Shown here in pieces: positions 11,151-20,397 of a stretch of DNA of 64,000 bases. Position 1 is the first letter of the stretch. Every line of letters begins with the position of its first letter. Position numbers and translations under genes: made by a program. The notes beneath the pieces are model-generated. The model did no database searches. It had not been told where the DNA came from and was given only the letters and a program-made list of their open reading frames with translations. This DNA comes from Ochrobactrum quorumnocens (GTDB lineage: Bacteria; Pseudomonadota; Alphaproteobacteria; Rhizobiales; Rhizobiaceae): assembly GCF_002278035.1 (NCBI RefSeq), contig NZ_CP022604.1, positions 744,001 through 808,000 on the forward strand, in the 5' to 3' direction.

Positions 11151-11642
11151 GTGACGCAGGAGAGCCTACGCTTGCAGATCAGATCAGCACGAGCCGAGGA
11201 TGTCGACCCTATCTGCGATGCGATAAGACGATCGATTGCCGAGCTGTGCGTCGAGGACCACAAAGAGAGGAACGATATTCTCTCAGCGTGGCTTGCCAAT
11301 AAGACACCAGAAAATATTCGCCACTGGATCACGGCGCCGCTTCAGCTAACGGTGGTGGTGGAGATTGACGGCAATATTGCGGGGGTGGGGCAAGTCTCCA
11401 GCGATGGGAAAATTCTGCTCAATTACGTGTCTCCCGATTTTCGCTTTCGTGGTGTCAGCAAGGCAGTGATGCTGGCTATGGAAGAACATTTGCGCAAAAC
11501 TGGCGTGGCTGTTGCCCAACTGGTGAGCACTGGCACTGCGCGCCGCTTTTATCAGAGTATGGGATACGTGCAGATTGGAGAGCCGAAGCTTTGGCGCGCT
11601 GGCCAGTTATCTTATCCTATGGAAAAGCGGTTGGTGAACTGA
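11151..11642 (+). CDS. GNAT-family N-acetyltransferase
   Basis: Acetyl-CoA-dependent acyltransferase of unknown substrate. The fold is recognisable: N-terminal IRSARAEDVDPICDAI, a central beta strand pair (VVVEIDGNIAGVGQVS), the acetyl-CoA loop region VSPDFRFRGVSKAVMLAMEEHL (split by family norms as R/Q-x-x-G-x-A/S) and the C-terminal FYQSMGYVQIG. 163 aa. The start is uncertain: GTG at 11151 is the longest choice, with a TTG seven codons later. It sits between two repeat elements with no co-directional partner, so no pathway is suggested. Confidence 0.85.
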   Translation: MTQESLRLQIRSARAEDVDPICDAIRRSIAELCVEDHKERNDILSAWLANKTPENIRHWITAPLQLTVVVEIDGNIAGVGQVSSDGKILLNYVSPDFRFRGVSKAVMLAMEEHLRKTGVAVAQLVSTGTARRFYQSMGYVQIGEPKLWRAGQLSYPMEKRLVN

Positions 11643-11712
11643 GCGCGGTTTTGATTATGGCTGAATTGTTCGACGTTTGTAACTGAGGGAGGAAAATGTC
11701 GGAATCAGATCA

Positions 11713-11819
11713 CTAGAGCGCCGTGCGCCCTCTTGGGCGCACAAAGGTCGCTCTAACACTCTATATTTACAGCATAATTTTACCTTAAACTGATTCAAGT
11801 TTAAGGAATTATGCTGTAG
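11713..11819. repeat. 107-bp intergenic element, copy 1
   Basis: Runs from CTAGAGCGCCGTGCGCCC to GGAATTATGCTGTAG and contains two hairpins (TGCGCCC/GGGCGCA and ACAGCATAATT/AATTATGCTGT). It matches 16114-16220 with a single mismatch. Its right end encodes the last five residues and the stop codon of the leftward bpt gene. Confidence 0.85.
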
Positions 11820-12565
11820 CCTTCAAACCGTTGCCAGCCGCGTGGACCAAGGTGCTCTTGCGGCTTGAAACGGACCTTGTACTGCATCTTCCGCGAGCCT
11901 TCGACCCAATAGCCGAGATAGACATGGGGCAGGCCAGCAGCGCGAGCGCGTTGAATATGGTCGAGTATCATGAACGTACCCAGCGAGCGTTCATGCATAT
12001 GGGGCGAGAAAAACGAATAGACCATCGATAGGCCATCGGCCATCACGTCGGTCAATGCTACCGCAACAAGTTCACCATCGCCTTTTGCGCTGATGAAGCT
12101 ATCTGGCCCACGTCTGCGATATTCGATAATCTGCGTGTTGACGTGCGTATCTTCCACCATCATCGCATAATCGAGAACGGTCATATCGGACATGCCGCCG
12201 GAATGGTGACGAGCATCGAGATAATCGCGAAAGAGTGCATATTGTTCGGTGCTTGGCTGTGCCTTGTGCTGGCGACCAATCAAATCACGATTTTGGTGTG
12301 ACACCCGTCGCATGCTCCGGTTCATTTCAAATTCACCGGTCAGAATTCGGACTGAAACACATGCACGGCATAACTCGCATGCTGGCCGATAGGCAATGTT
12401 CTGGGAACGACGAAAACCGCCCTGCGTCAGCAGGTCATTGATCTCGCTGGCTTTGTCGCCAACGAGATGCGTGAAAACTTTCCGCTCCAGCTGGCCCTCA
12501 AGATAAGGGCAGGGCGAGGGAGCCGTTAGAAAGAACTGCGGAGACTGTTGCGGTTGATGGGTCAT
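11801..12565 (-). CDS. bpt: Aspartate/glutamate leucyltransferase (Bpt, N-end rule)
   Basis: Transfers an aminoacyl group from tRNA to N-terminal acidic residues, marking proteins for ClpSAP breakdown. The N-terminal domain with the [12 protein letters not shown] cysteine cluster (near residue 63) and the C-terminal GNAT-like domain ([42 protein letters not shown]) are those of the Ate/Bpt family; 254 aa is typical. The final residues YSIIP and the stop are read from the repeat element at 11713-11819. Third gene of the leftward group hemB-RDD-bpt. Confidence 0.93.
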   Translation of the reverse strand: MTHQPQQSPQFFLTAPSPCPYLEGQLERKVFTHLVGDKASEINDLLTQGGFRRSQNIAYRPACELCRACVSVRILTGEFEMNRSMRRVSHQNRDLIGRQHKAQPSTEQYALFRDYLDARHHSGGMSDMTVLDYAMMVEDTHVNTQIIEYRRRGPDSFISAKGDGELVAVALTDVMADGLSMVYSFFSPHMHERSLGTFMILDHIQRARAAGLPHVYLGYWVEGSRKMQYKVRFKPQEHLGPRGWQRFEGYSIIP

Positions 12566-12691
12566 TCAATATCCACAAAACGGCAATACCGGAACCATCA
12601 CGATATATCCTGAGCCTAAAGATTGAGCCGGCTGCACAAAACGTCAATAGACATTCTGCACAGCCGGCCCTGAATTTTTTTGATGATTGGT

Positions 12692-13162
12692 TTATCGATC
12701 CGAACGGATCACTGCAGTTCCGAGCAAAAGATCATGAGCCGCACGCTTGCGATCGGTCACCAGAGTGGCCAGCAGGATCAGCGGCGTAAGCACGACGTTC
12801 AAGCCCCAGAAAAGAACTGAGTGCACGATTGCCAGCATCGGATCGACAGTTCCGCCTTCAAGGCGCACAAGCTTGATATTCATCATCTGCATGCCCTTGG
12901 TGGCCTGCTGAGGGCCTCCCAACGTGCGTGAGACGTAAAACAACGCCACAACTGGAAACATGATCGCGTAAAGCGCCCATCCCAAAGAGAGCGTGATAAT
13001 ACCCAGAATGAAAATCACGACTGCCACTGGAATGCAGAGAAAAAAGACAATCATGTAATCGATAAGAAAAGCCATGATGCGGCGCGTTCGGACGCCTTCA
13101 AAAAATGCGCGGCTTTCGTAACGCGGCCCCATGATTTCGCCGTGCAGAATATGGTCGGACAT
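12692..13162 (-). CDS. RDD-family membrane protein
   Basis: Small inner-membrane protein, function not known. The RDD signature is visible: RRIMAFLIDYMIV (Arg and Asp in the first helix) and TDRKRAAHDLLLGT near the C-terminus. There are about three hydrophobic helices. The ATG at 13162 (MSDHILHG) follows GGAAGGGAC, which is a good ribosome binding site, so I prefer it over the open frame reaching 13225. Lies between hemB and bpt on the same strand. Confidence 0.88.
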   Translation of the reverse strand: MSDHILHGEIMGPRYESRAFFEGVRTRRIMAFLIDYMIVFFLCIPVAVVIFILGIITLSLGWALYAIMFPVVALFYVSRTLGGPQQATKGMQMMNIKLVRLEGGTVDPMLAIVHSVLFWGLNVVLTPLILLATLVTDRKRAAHDLLLGTAVIRSDR

Positions 13163-13292
13163 TGTCCCTTCCAGTCGTTTAAAAGAGAAACGTACGGAAA
13201 AATAAAGCCGTCCGCTGCTCCGCATTGTGCAGAACAGTTACCAAAATGGTGAATGAAAGAGACTATTTCAAGGAAATAGTGGTTCTGAACCC

Positions 13293-14336
13293 TCAGCCGT
13301 GGTTTTTAAGCTTTTCAGCCACTTCCATTGCAAAATAAGTCAGAATGCCGTCACAACCAGCACGCTTGAAAGCCAGTAGGCTTTCCATCATCACCTTTTC
13401 TTCGTCGATCCAGCCATTCATGCCTGCGGCTTTGATCATCGAATATTCGCCCGACACCTGATAGGCGAAGGTTGGCAGTCGGAAAGTGCTCTTCAGACGA
13501 TGGATGATGTCGAGATAAGGCATGCCGGGCTTGACCATCAGCATGTCAGCACCTTCGGCCACGTCCTGTTCGGCTTCGCGCACCGCTTCATCCGGGTTTG
13601 CAGGGTCGATGTAATATGTCTTCTTGTCGCCCTTCAGCAAACCAGCAGTGCCGATCGCATCGCGATAAGGACCATAGAAGGCGGAAGCAAACTTCGTCGC
13701 ATAAGACATGATAGGCACATGGTTGAAACCATGTGCATCCAGGGCCTGACGGATTGCACCAATGCGGCCATCCATCATGTCGGAAGGCGCGATAACATCC
13801 GCACCCGCTTCAGCCTGAGCAAGTGCCCCACGAACCACCATGGCGACGGATTCATCATTGATGATTTCGCCGTTGCGTAAAATGCCATCATGACCATGGG
13901 TCGTGAATGGATCGAGTGCGGCATCGGTGATGATGCCGATCTCTGGCACTTCTTTCTTAATGGCACGGACCGCGCGGTTGATCAGATTGTCTGGGCTTGC
14001 AACAAAAGAACCATCTTCGGTCTTCACTTCAGCCTTTTCGCGCGGGAAGGGCGCAATCGCCGGAATACCAAGCTTCGCAGCTTTCTCGGCCATGCGTACG
14101 GCCATATCCACGGAATAGCGCTCCACGCCGGGCATAGCCTCCACGGGTTCGCTGACGCCTGTTCCATAGGTAAGGAAGAATGGCAGGATAAGATCGTCCA
14201 CCGTGAGATGTGTTTCCTGAACCAGTCTGCGCGACCAGTCGGCCTTGCGCATTCGGCGCAGACGACGACCTCCGGTCACGTCATCGACATGGCCTGAAAT
14301 GTTGGCAGAAGAAATGTTGGACAAACGATCAGTCAT
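13293..14336 (-). CDS. hemB: Delta-aminolevulinic acid dehydratase (porphobilinogen synthase)
   Basis: Condenses two 5-aminolevulinate molecules into porphobilinogen in heme and cobalamin synthesis. The two active-site lysines are in YATKFASAFYGPYRDA (near residue 210) and MLMVKPGMPYLD (near residue 265). The metal-site region reads LDPFTTHGHDG, with no triple cysteine, as expected for the Mg-dependent alphaproteobacterial type. 347 aa. Probably first gene of the leftward hemB-RDD-bpt unit. Confidence 0.96.
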   Translation of the reverse strand: MTDRLSNISSANISGHVDDVTGGRRLRRMRKADWSRRLVQETHLTVDDLILPFFLTYGTGVSEPVEAMPGVERYSVDMAVRMAEKAAKLGIPAIAPFPREKAEVKTEDGSFVASPDNLINRAVRAIKKEVPEIGIITDAALDPFTTHGHDGILRNGEIINDESVAMVVRGALAQAEAGADVIAPSDMMDGRIGAIRQALDAHGFNHVPIMSYATKFASAFYGPYRDAIGTAGLLKGDKKTYYIDPANPDEAVREAEQDVAEGADMLMVKPGMPYLDIIHRLKSTFRLPTFAYQVSGEYSMIKAAGMNGWIDEEKVMMESLLAFKRAGCDGILTYFAMEVAEKLKNHG

Positions 14337-14483
14337 ATAAATGTTCCCGAGAGAAGAAAGCTTGGGAATCTAACGGTTCGGAAGCTTGTTATCAGATGAG
14401 CACGGTTTATCACGGGAAAAGTGGCTAATCCAAGCACAATGGCCTGCGCAGGATTGACGCGGGGCTTCGCAATTTCTACCCAT

Positions 14484-14592
14484 TTAAAGCATTTCCAGTA
14501 AAAGTGCGAAGCGGTTTTGCGCAGGATAATGCGCAAGAAAGAATGATTAGAGCGGTTCCGACGATTCAGTCTTAACTGAAACCGCTCTAATC
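14484..14592. repeat. Palindromic intergenic element
   Basis: Contains CATTTCCAGTAAAAGTGCG, the GCGGTTTTGCGC module and a hairpin framed by TTAGAGCGGTT and AACCGCTCTAA-like arms. It separates divergently transcribed hemB and the hydrolase gene and ends 16 bases before the latter's start. Confidence 0.8.
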
Positions 14593-14608
14593 AAACGGGA
14601 GAGATGAC

Positions 14609-15658
14609 ATGCAGATTGACTTCGGTGGCGGCAGTGAAATCGGCTTCGAACGCAAGGGCAAGGCAGGGCTCGTCAAGCTAACGCGTACATCTGCGCTCAA
14701 TGCGCTGACGCATAAGATGATTCTTGCACTCGACCGCGCGCTTCAAGCATGGGAAACCGATCCAGACGTCGCCTGTGTGATTCTTGAGGGTGAAGGCCGT
14801 GCCTTTTGTGCTGGTGGCGATGTCGTTGCAGCCTATAAGGCGGGGCAGGATGGCACGCCCGCGTATGATTTTTTCCGGGACGAATATCGCCTCAATGCGC
14901 GTATCGGACGTTTCCCCAAACCATATATTTCGTTGTTGAATGGTATTGTTATGGGCGGCGGTGCAGGCATTTCTGTACATGGCTCACACCGTATCGTGAC
15001 TGAGAACACACTTTTCGCAATGCCTGAAACTGGCATTGGCTTCTTTCCGGATGTCGGGGGAAGTGCCTTCCTGCCTCATCTCCATGATAATTTCGGCTAC
15101 TATCTTGCACTCACCGGCAACCGCATTCGCTGGGGTGATTGTCTGCAAAGTGGAATTGCCACGCATGCCATTGCTGTCAATGACCTTGACGATTTGCGTG
15201 ACGATCTTATCGCTACGGCAGATGTCGATACCGCACTGGCGCGCTGTCAGTATCCGGATTATGAAACGCCTGTGGAAACGCGTCAGTTGATTGAAGCAAG
15301 TTTTGCCCATGCAACACTTGCCGAATGTACTGCAGCACTGGAAAAGTCGGCTACTGATGGCAGCAAGCCTGCCAATGATATTCTGACCGTTCTTGCAACG
15401 CGTTCGCCGACAAGTGTCGCGGTTACGTTCCGCCAGATCGCCGATGGCCGAGCGCTTGATCTGGATGATTGCATGCGGATGGAATATCGCGTCGCATCGC
15501 GTATGCTTGAGGCACATGATTTTTACGAAGGCGTGCGGGCTGTCCTGATTGATAAGGATGGTGCGCCCGCTTGGAATCCTGCTTCAATCGAAGATGTGAA
15601 GCCGGAAATGGTGAATGCGTATTTTGCCAATCTTGGCGAGAGGGAACTGAGCTTTTGA
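14609..15658 (+). CDS. 3-hydroxyisobutyryl-CoA hydrolase (crotonase fold)
   Basis: Releases 3-hydroxyisobutyrate from its CoA ester in valine breakdown. The crotonase oxyanion-hole motifs are visible: GEGRAFCAGGDV near residue 65 and LLNGIVMGGGAGISVHG near residue 112. The block FAMPETGIGFFPDVGGS near residue 137, with a catalytic Glu, is typical of HIBCH rather than plain enoyl-CoA hydratases, as is the 349-aa length. The ATG follows GGGAGAGATGAC. The stop overlaps the next start as TGATG, so the two genes are translationally coupled. Confidence 0.88.
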   Translation: MQIDFGGGSEIGFERKGKAGLVKLTRTSALNALTHKMILALDRALQAWETDPDVACVILEGEGRAFCAGGDVVAAYKAGQDGTPAYDFFRDEYRLNARIGRFPKPYISLLNGIVMGGGAGISVHGSHRIVTENTLFAMPETGIGFFPDVGGSAFLPHLHDNFGYYLALTGNRIRWGDCLQSGIATHAIAVNDLDDLRDDLIATADVDTALARCQYPDYETPVETRQLIEASFAHATLAECTAALEKSATDGSKPANDILTVLATRSPTSVAVTFRQIADGRALDLDDCMRMEYRVASRMLEAHDFYEGVRAVLIDKDGAPAWNPASIEDVKPEMVNAYFANLGERELSF

Positions 15659-16104
15659 TGCGTCACGATGAACTGCACCAGCATATACAGCCAAGTGGAG
15701 CCGAATGGTCGTTCGTCTGGTTCATGCGGCTGATCGCATTGGCGGCTCTCGCCGGTGGCGTTTTTTACTGGATAAAATTGATCGGTATTCAGCCGGGGTT
15801 GCTGTGGCGCTTTGATCTCATGCCGTGGCAGTGGCAGACTGCATCGGTTGCGCTCGCTCTTCTCATGCCCGTTGCCGCGACCGGCCTCTGGATGCGCGCG
15901 CCATGGGGGGCTGTGTTGTGGTTTGTTGCGGCAATTGGCGAAATCGCCATCTATTCTGTCTTTGCACGCCACTTTGAATATAAGCCATTTACCGTCGGGT
16001 TTAATGCGGTCTGCATCATCATCTATATCGTTTTCCGCGTGGTGCTTTTCATTGAGAAAAGACGGCAGTCGCGTATGGGACCGCGCATGGGGATTCCCAG
16101 CTGA
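15658..16104 (+). CDS. Four-helix membrane protein (DUF6163-like)
   Basis: Inner-membrane protein of unknown function, 148 aa, with about four hydrophobic segments (WFMRLIALAALAGGVFYWI, VALALLMPVAATGLW, AVLWFVAAIGEIAIY, VCIIIYIVFRVVLF). I believe it belongs to the rhizobial family DUF6163, from memory only. The start (MRHDELHQ) shares one base with the hydrolase stop in TGATG; an open frame reaches further upstream inside the hydrolase gene but has no support. Confidence 0.78.
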   Translation: MRHDELHQHIQPSGAEWSFVWFMRLIALAALAGGVFYWIKLIGIQPGLLWRFDLMPWQWQTASVALALLMPVAATGLWMRAPWGAVLWFVAAIGEIAIYSVFARHFEYKPFTVGFNAVCIIIYIVFRVVLFIEKRRQSRMGPRMGIPS

Positions 16105-16113
16105 AATTATAGC

Positions 16114-16220
16114 CTAGAGCGCCGTGCGCCCTCTTGGGCGCACAAAGGTCGCTCTAACACTCTATATTTACAGCATAATTTTACCTTAAACTGATTCAAG
16201 TTGAAGGAATTATGCTGTAG
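16114..16220. repeat. 107-bp intergenic element, copy 2
   Basis: Direct copy of 11713-11819, differing at one base (TTGAAGG against TTTAAGG). Here it lies ten bases after a stop codon and encodes nothing. It is followed by CTGATTCCGACATT, the inverted form of the AATGTCGGAATCAG that precedes copy 1. Confidence 0.85.
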
Positions 16221-16284
16221 TGGCCTGATTCCGACATTTGCATCCCTAATTACAGGTGTTTAGAAAATGCAGGAATCTAAATGA

Positions 16285-16317
16285 CCACTAGCAAGCTTAT
16301 GAATCTAGTGGATTTTT
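16285..16317 (+). terminator. Terminator-like hairpin in the ldtR upstream region
   Basis: CCACTAG (16285-16291) pairs with CTAGTGG (16305-16311) and is followed by ATTTTT. It could end readthrough from the hydrolase pair or an unrecognised short transcript. The rest of 16221-16564 shows no gene; it must hold the ldtR promoter, which I could not place. Confidence 0.45.
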
Positions 16318-16564
16318 CGAATTTGACATCGGAGACAGCTTGTATTTCGGCCGGGGTTAGAACGTTAAATTCAATCCACGAGTAATAGAACATTAAGCCT
16401 GAAACTGCATTTCCCTTGGTAAGCTACTGTTAAGGCTGACTTTTAATTCGAATTTTATGCATCTCGCCTAAAGTCCTCTCATGAACGGTGAGAAAATACA
16501 CCGCATGAAACAGGACAAAGAGAGCGGCCTCATGAAAGGCTGCTCCGACAGAGAGGCAAAAGAA

Positions 16565-17080
16565 ATGATCAATGCACAGCACAGAATGGATGCATCTGCT
16601 CCGCTTTTGAATCCCGAAGCCGCCCTGCGCACGCTTTATCTCGAAGCTTTGCAACTGGTTGAGCGCCTGCATCGTCGACTGCTCGACGTTATCAAGGACG
16701 AATTCGACCGTAATGGCCGCAGCGACATCAACGCGACGCAGGCGCTGCTCCTGTTCAATATCGGCAATTCCGAACTGACAGCTGGTGAGTTGCGCTCGCG
16801 TGGCTATTACCTTGGCTCGAACGTCTCTTATAATCTCAAGAAGCTTGTTGAGATGGGCTTTATCCATCATGAGCGCTCCAACACCGACCGCCGTTCGGTC
16901 CGTGTGAGCCTGACCGACAAGGGCAATGAGATTGCTGATCAGGTGCAGGCTCTGTATCAGCGCCATATTGCTTCTGTTGAGCAGGTTGGTGGTATTCAGG
17001 TGGAAGAGTTCACTGCAATGAACCGTTCGCTTCAGCGTCTTGATCGTTTCTGGAACGACAGCATCGCTTACAGGCTGTAA
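16565..17080 (+). CDS. ldtR: MarR-family transcriptional regulator LdtR
   Basis: Winged-helix repressor/activator. The core (NATQALLLFNIGNSELTAGELRSRGYYLGSNVSYNLKKL split across helices, then HHERSNTDRRSVRVSLTDKG forming the wing) is MarR-like. In Liberibacter and Sinorhizobium, LdtR is encoded next to and controls the L,D-transpeptidase gene ldtP; that gene follows here, which supports the name. I place the start at ATG 16565 (MINAQHRM, after AGAGGCAAAAGA); the frame is open to an ATG at 16481. 171 aa. Confidence 0.82.
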   Translation: MINAQHRMDASAPLLNPEAALRTLYLEALQLVERLHRRLLDVIKDEFDRNGRSDINATQALLLFNIGNSELTAGELRSRGYYLGSNVSYNLKKLVEMGFIHHERSNTDRRSVRVSLTDKGNEIADQVQALYQRHIASVEQVGGIQVEEFTAMNRSLQRLDRFWNDSIAYRL

Positions 17081-17150
17081 AGTACGTCTCCCAAAAGTGG
17101 GATCCGGTTTTGGGATAAAACCATGCTTGAAAACAGAAAATGAAGCGTAC
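17081..17150. repeat. Intergenic element, variant of the AAAAGTGGGA-CCGGTTTT family
   Basis: TCCCAAAAGTGGGATCCGGTTTTGGGA is split by an internal palindrome and framed by GTACG/GCGTAC ends. It resembles the module at 18767 (AAAAGTGGGAACCGGTTTTCC). It follows the ldtR stop directly. Confidence 0.6.
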
Positions 17151-17404
17151 CGTATGCATGGAATAAAATTCGGCGCGCTTTAGCAACCTACAGGTTTGTT
17201 GCAGAACGGTCACAATTGGTATGCTTTGTGCGCCGAACTTCATGATTGCGAGCTATTTCAGCATGGCCCGGCTTGAAATCCGGGCTCCGCGACATGAATA
17301 AGCCATAAAAATCGACATAAGCGAATATATACAGCGCATAATTTAGAGCTATCTGCAGATGCGATGCATCTGGGCGCAACCGGTTAGCCTTTGGGACCAA
17401 ATCT
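17151..17404. other. Intergenic region upstream of ldtP
   Basis: No gene is visible. It holds a hairpin GCCCGG/CCGGGC (17265-17286) without a T-run and a longer-range inverted pair around TTCGGCGC and GCGCCGAA. It must contain the ldtP promoter and, if regulation is as in Liberibacter, an LdtR site, but I could not identify a convincing operator. Confidence 0.5.
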
Positions 17405-18709
17405 ATGACCAAAACCGACAAGAAGACGCAAGCTTTCAATGTAGGTCGTCGCAGCTTCCTGCGTGGCGCAGCAACTGCCGGTCTTACGGCCGCCGCCTCG
17501 GCAATGGTTCCTGCAGCTTTTGCTCAGCAGCAAGCTTTGAACGACATTCTTGCTGCACCACGCCGTGGCAACTGGGATGACCAGTTCGATGCCCGTGCGA
17601 CTGGTGGTCAGAAAGTTGCTACCAATCAGCCGGTTCTAAGCCAGCAGACGGTTGGTAATCTTCAGTCCGCGATTGCTCAGTATACCGATATTGCAGGTCG
17701 CGGTGGCTGGCCACAGGTGCCCGGAAATGCGAAACTGCAGCTTGGCGCGAACGCACCGACAGTACAGGCTCTTCGTCAGCGCCTTATCGTTTCAGGTGAC
17801 CTCCCACGCGAAGCCGGTGTTTCTGGCGCGTTCGACACCTACGTCGATGCAGCCGTTAAGCGCTTCCAGTCACGTCATGGTCTTCCAGCTGACGGTGTTA
17901 TGGGCCAGTTTACGTATGCGGCCATGAATGTGGACGCCAATACGCGTCTTGGGCAGCTGCAAACCAACCTTCAGCGACTTTCTGGCATGGCTGCTGCAAG
18001 CCAGTCGGAGCAGCGTTTTGTAATGGTTAACATTCCGGCTGCCCGTATTGAGGCTGTAGAAGGCGGCAACGTCGCGCAGCGTCATACGGCTGTTGTCGGT
18101 AAGATCGATCGTCAGACGCCTATTCTGGAATCCAAAATTCACGAAGTCATTCTCAATCCTTACTGGACTGCGCCGAAGTCGATCATCCAGAAGGATATTA
18201 TTCCGCTGATGCGGAAAAACCCGCAATATTTGGCAAACAACAAGATCCGCCTTTACAATGCGCAGGGTCAGGAAGTTCCGCCGGAAAGCGTTGACTGGAA
18301 TACGGATGACGCTGTGAAGCTGATGTTCCGTCAGGACCCAGGCAAGATCAACGCCATGTCCTCGACGAAGATCAACTTCCACAATCAGCACGCCGTTTAT
18401 ATGCACGACACGCCGCAGAAGAGTTACTTCAACAAGCTCATGCGTTTCGATTCGTCGGGTTGTGTTCGCGTGCAGAATGTTCGCGATCTTGACGTCTGGC
18501 TGTTAAAGAACACCGCTGGTTGGGATCGCCGAAATATTGAGGGCACTATTGCTTCCGGTGTGAATACGCCGATTCAGGTGGCCGATCCTGTGCCGCTGCA
18601 TTTCGTTTACATCACCGCATGGTCGACAGGCGATGGTGTTGTGCAGTTCCGCGATGATATCTACAAGATGGATGGTGCGACCGCGTTGGCGCTGGGCACC
18701 GATACCTGA
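17405..18709 (+). CDS. ldtP: L,D-transpeptidase, Tat-exported (LdtP)
   Basis: Periplasmic enzyme that forms 3-3 peptidoglycan links or attaches proteins to peptidoglycan. The N-terminus has a twin-arginine signal (GRRSFLRGAATAG, residues 14-26; AFAQQQ cleavage region near residue 40). A peptidoglycan-binding domain follows (VQALRQRLIVSGDL...AVKRFQSRHGL, about residues 115-175). Last comes the YkuD catalytic domain with the conserved His of YMHDTP and the catalytic Cys in DSSGCVRVQN near residue 358. 434 aa. Neighbour of ldtR, its likely regulator. Confidence 0.92.
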   Translation: MTKTDKKTQAFNVGRRSFLRGAATAGLTAAASAMVPAAFAQQQALNDILAAPRRGNWDDQFDARATGGQKVATNQPVLSQQTVGNLQSAIAQYTDIAGRGGWPQVPGNAKLQLGANAPTVQALRQRLIVSGDLPREAGVSGAFDTYVDAAVKRFQSRHGLPADGVMGQFTYAAMNVDANTRLGQLQTNLQRLSGMAAASQSEQRFVMVNIPAARIEAVEGGNVAQRHTAVVGKIDRQTPILESKIHEVILNPYWTAPKSIIQKDIIPLMRKNPQYLANNKIRLYNAQGQEVPPESVDWNTDDAVKLMFRQDPGKINAMSSTKINFHNQHAVYMHDTPQKSYFNKLMRFDSSGCVRVQNVRDLDVWLLKNTAGWDRRNIEGTIASGVNTPIQVADPVPLHFVYITAWSTGDGVVQFRDDIYKMDGATALALGTDT

Positions 18710-18724
18710 TTTGAATTCACTTGC

Positions 18725-18761
18725 AAAAAAGCCGTCCGATCCTTTTTCGGGCGGCTTTTTT
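18725..18761 (+). terminator. ldtP terminator
   Basis: GCCGTCCG pairs with CGGGCGGC (one G-T pair), flanked by an A-run and a T-run, 15 bases after the stop. Confidence 0.88.
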
Positions 18762-18766
18762 GTTTG

Positions 18767-18834
18767 AAGCATGTCGCGGAAAAGTGGGAACCGGTTTTCC
18801 TTGAAAGACATGCTAAAAATGAAAATAGAGTGAG
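18767..18834. repeat. Palindromic intergenic element
   Basis: GAAGCATGTCGCGGAAAAG, then TGGGAACCGGTTTTCC and a closing GACATGC. The outer arms GCATGTC and GACATGC are inverted. It belongs to the same family as 17081 and 20520-20560. Confidence 0.7.
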
Positions 18835-18992
18835 CGATTACGTGTGGTTCAATCACGATAGGCGCTATGGCTACGTCATGCCGCATTTTGGAACATGCTT
18901 TTCGCTTAAGCGCCATTGGCCTTGCCAATCGAAGTGTGATAATGCGCCTCATCTCATATAGCTTTGACCGGCTAAACCGGAGGGTGTGAAAC

Positions 18993-20288
18993 ATGTCGCA
19001 AGCCAATACCGCTTTTTTCAATGCAACTCTTGAAGAAATCGATGCCGATATTTTCGGTGCGATCCGTAACGAACTCGGACGTCAGCGTCATGAAATCGAG
19101 CTGATCGCCTCGGAAAACATCGTTTCCCGTGCGGTACTTGAAGCTCAAGGCTCCATCCTTACCAACAAATATGCCGAAGGTTATCCGGGCAAGCGCTATT
19201 ACGGCGGTTGCCAGTATGTTGACGTTGTTGAAGAACTGGCAATCGAACGCGCCAAGAAACTGTTTGGCGCAGAGTTCGCCAACGTACAGCCTAACTCGGG
19301 CAGCCAGATGAATCAGGCTGTATTCCTTGCGCTTCTGCAGCCGGGCGACACTTTCATGGGCCTTGACCTTAATTCAGGTGGCCATCTGACGCACGGCTCT
19401 CCTGTCAACATGTCGGGCAAGTGGTTCAACGTAGTTTCTTACGGCGTGCGCGAAGATGATCATCTTCTCGACATGGATGAAGTTGCCCGTCTTGCACGTG
19501 AAAACAAGCCAAAGCTGATTCTGGCTGGTGGTACGGCCTATTCCCGTATCTGGGACTGGAAGCGCTTCCGCGAAATCGCTGATGAAGTCGGCGCATATCT
19601 CATGGTCGACATGGCGCATATTGCTGGTCTGGTTGCCGGTGGCGTGCACCCATCGCCTGTTCCACATGCCCATGTCTGCACCACGACGACTCACAAGTCG
19701 CTTCGCGGCCCTCGCGGCGGCATGATTCTCACCAACGACCCTGATCTGGCGAAGAAGTTCAATTCAGCTGTCTTCCCTGGTCTGCAGGGCGGGCCACTGA
19801 TGCATGTAATTGCTGGTAAGGCCGTTGCGTTTGCAGAAGCGCTGAAGCCAGAATTCAAAACCTACGCTCAGAACGTCGTCGATAATGCGCGTGCACTCTC
19901 GGACGAACTGAAGTCGCAGGGCCTCGATATCGTCTCTGGCGGCACTGACAACCATCTCATGCTGGTTGACTTGCGTCCGAAGAATGCAACAGGCAAGCGC
20001 GCAGAAGCAGCTCTCGGTCGTGCAAATGTGACCTGTAACAAGAACGGCATTCCTTTCGACCCGGAAAAGCCATTTGTAACCTCGGGTATTCGTCTCGGCA
20101 CGCCTGCTGGTACGACCCGCGGCTTCGGTAAGGCCGAATTCAAGGAAATCGGCTCGCTGATCGCAGAAGTGCTTGATGGTCTCAAGGTTGCAAATTCCGA
20201 TGAAGGCAATGCAGCCGTTGAAGAAGCGGTAAAGACCAAGGTCATTTCGCTGACCAGTCGTTTCCCAATGTATGATTATCAGGGATAA
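18993..20288 (+). CDS. glyA: Serine hydroxymethyltransferase
   Basis: PLP enzyme that interconverts serine and glycine and loads tetrahydrofolate with one-carbon units. The PLP lysine is in [14 protein letters not shown] near residue 235, and the N-terminus ([15 protein letters not shown]) is typical. 431 aa. The ATG follows CCGGAGGGTGTG, a strong ribosome binding site. Own terminator downstream. No glycine riboswitch is visible upstream. Confidence 0.97.
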   Translation: MSQANTAFFNATLEEIDADIFGAIRNELGRQRHEIELIASENIVSRAVLEAQGSILTNKYAEGYPGKRYYGGCQYVDVVEELAIERAKKLFGAEFANVQPNSGSQMNQAVFLALLQPGDTFMGLDLNSGGHLTHGSPVNMSGKWFNVVSYGVREDDHLLDMDEVARLARENKPKLILAGGTAYSRIWDWKRFREIADEVGAYLMVDMAHIAGLVAGGVHPSPVPHAHVCTTTTHKSLRGPRGGMILTNDPDLAKKFNSAVFPGLQGGPLMHVIAGKAVAFAEALKPEFKTYAQNVVDNARALSDELKSQGLDIVSGGTDNHLMLVDLRPKNATGKRAEAALGRANVTCNKNGIPFDPEKPFVTSGIRLGTPAGTTRGFGKAEFKEIGSLIAEVLDGLKVANSDEGNAAVEEAVKTKVISLTSRFPMYDYQG

Positions 20289-20306
20289 TTATTCACGCAT
20301 TGCTCA

Positions 20307-20340
20307 AGCCCCGCTCAACCCTGTTGAGCGGGGCTTTTTC
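20307..20340 (+). terminator. glyA terminator
   Basis: Long hairpin AGCCCCGCTCAAC/TTGAGCGGGGCT with a T-run, 18 bases after the stop. Confidence 0.92.
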
Positions 20341-20397
20341 GTTTCGGTCCCGATTATGCAGCTTTGTTCGGATGCGCTATGATTAATAGGAATCAGT

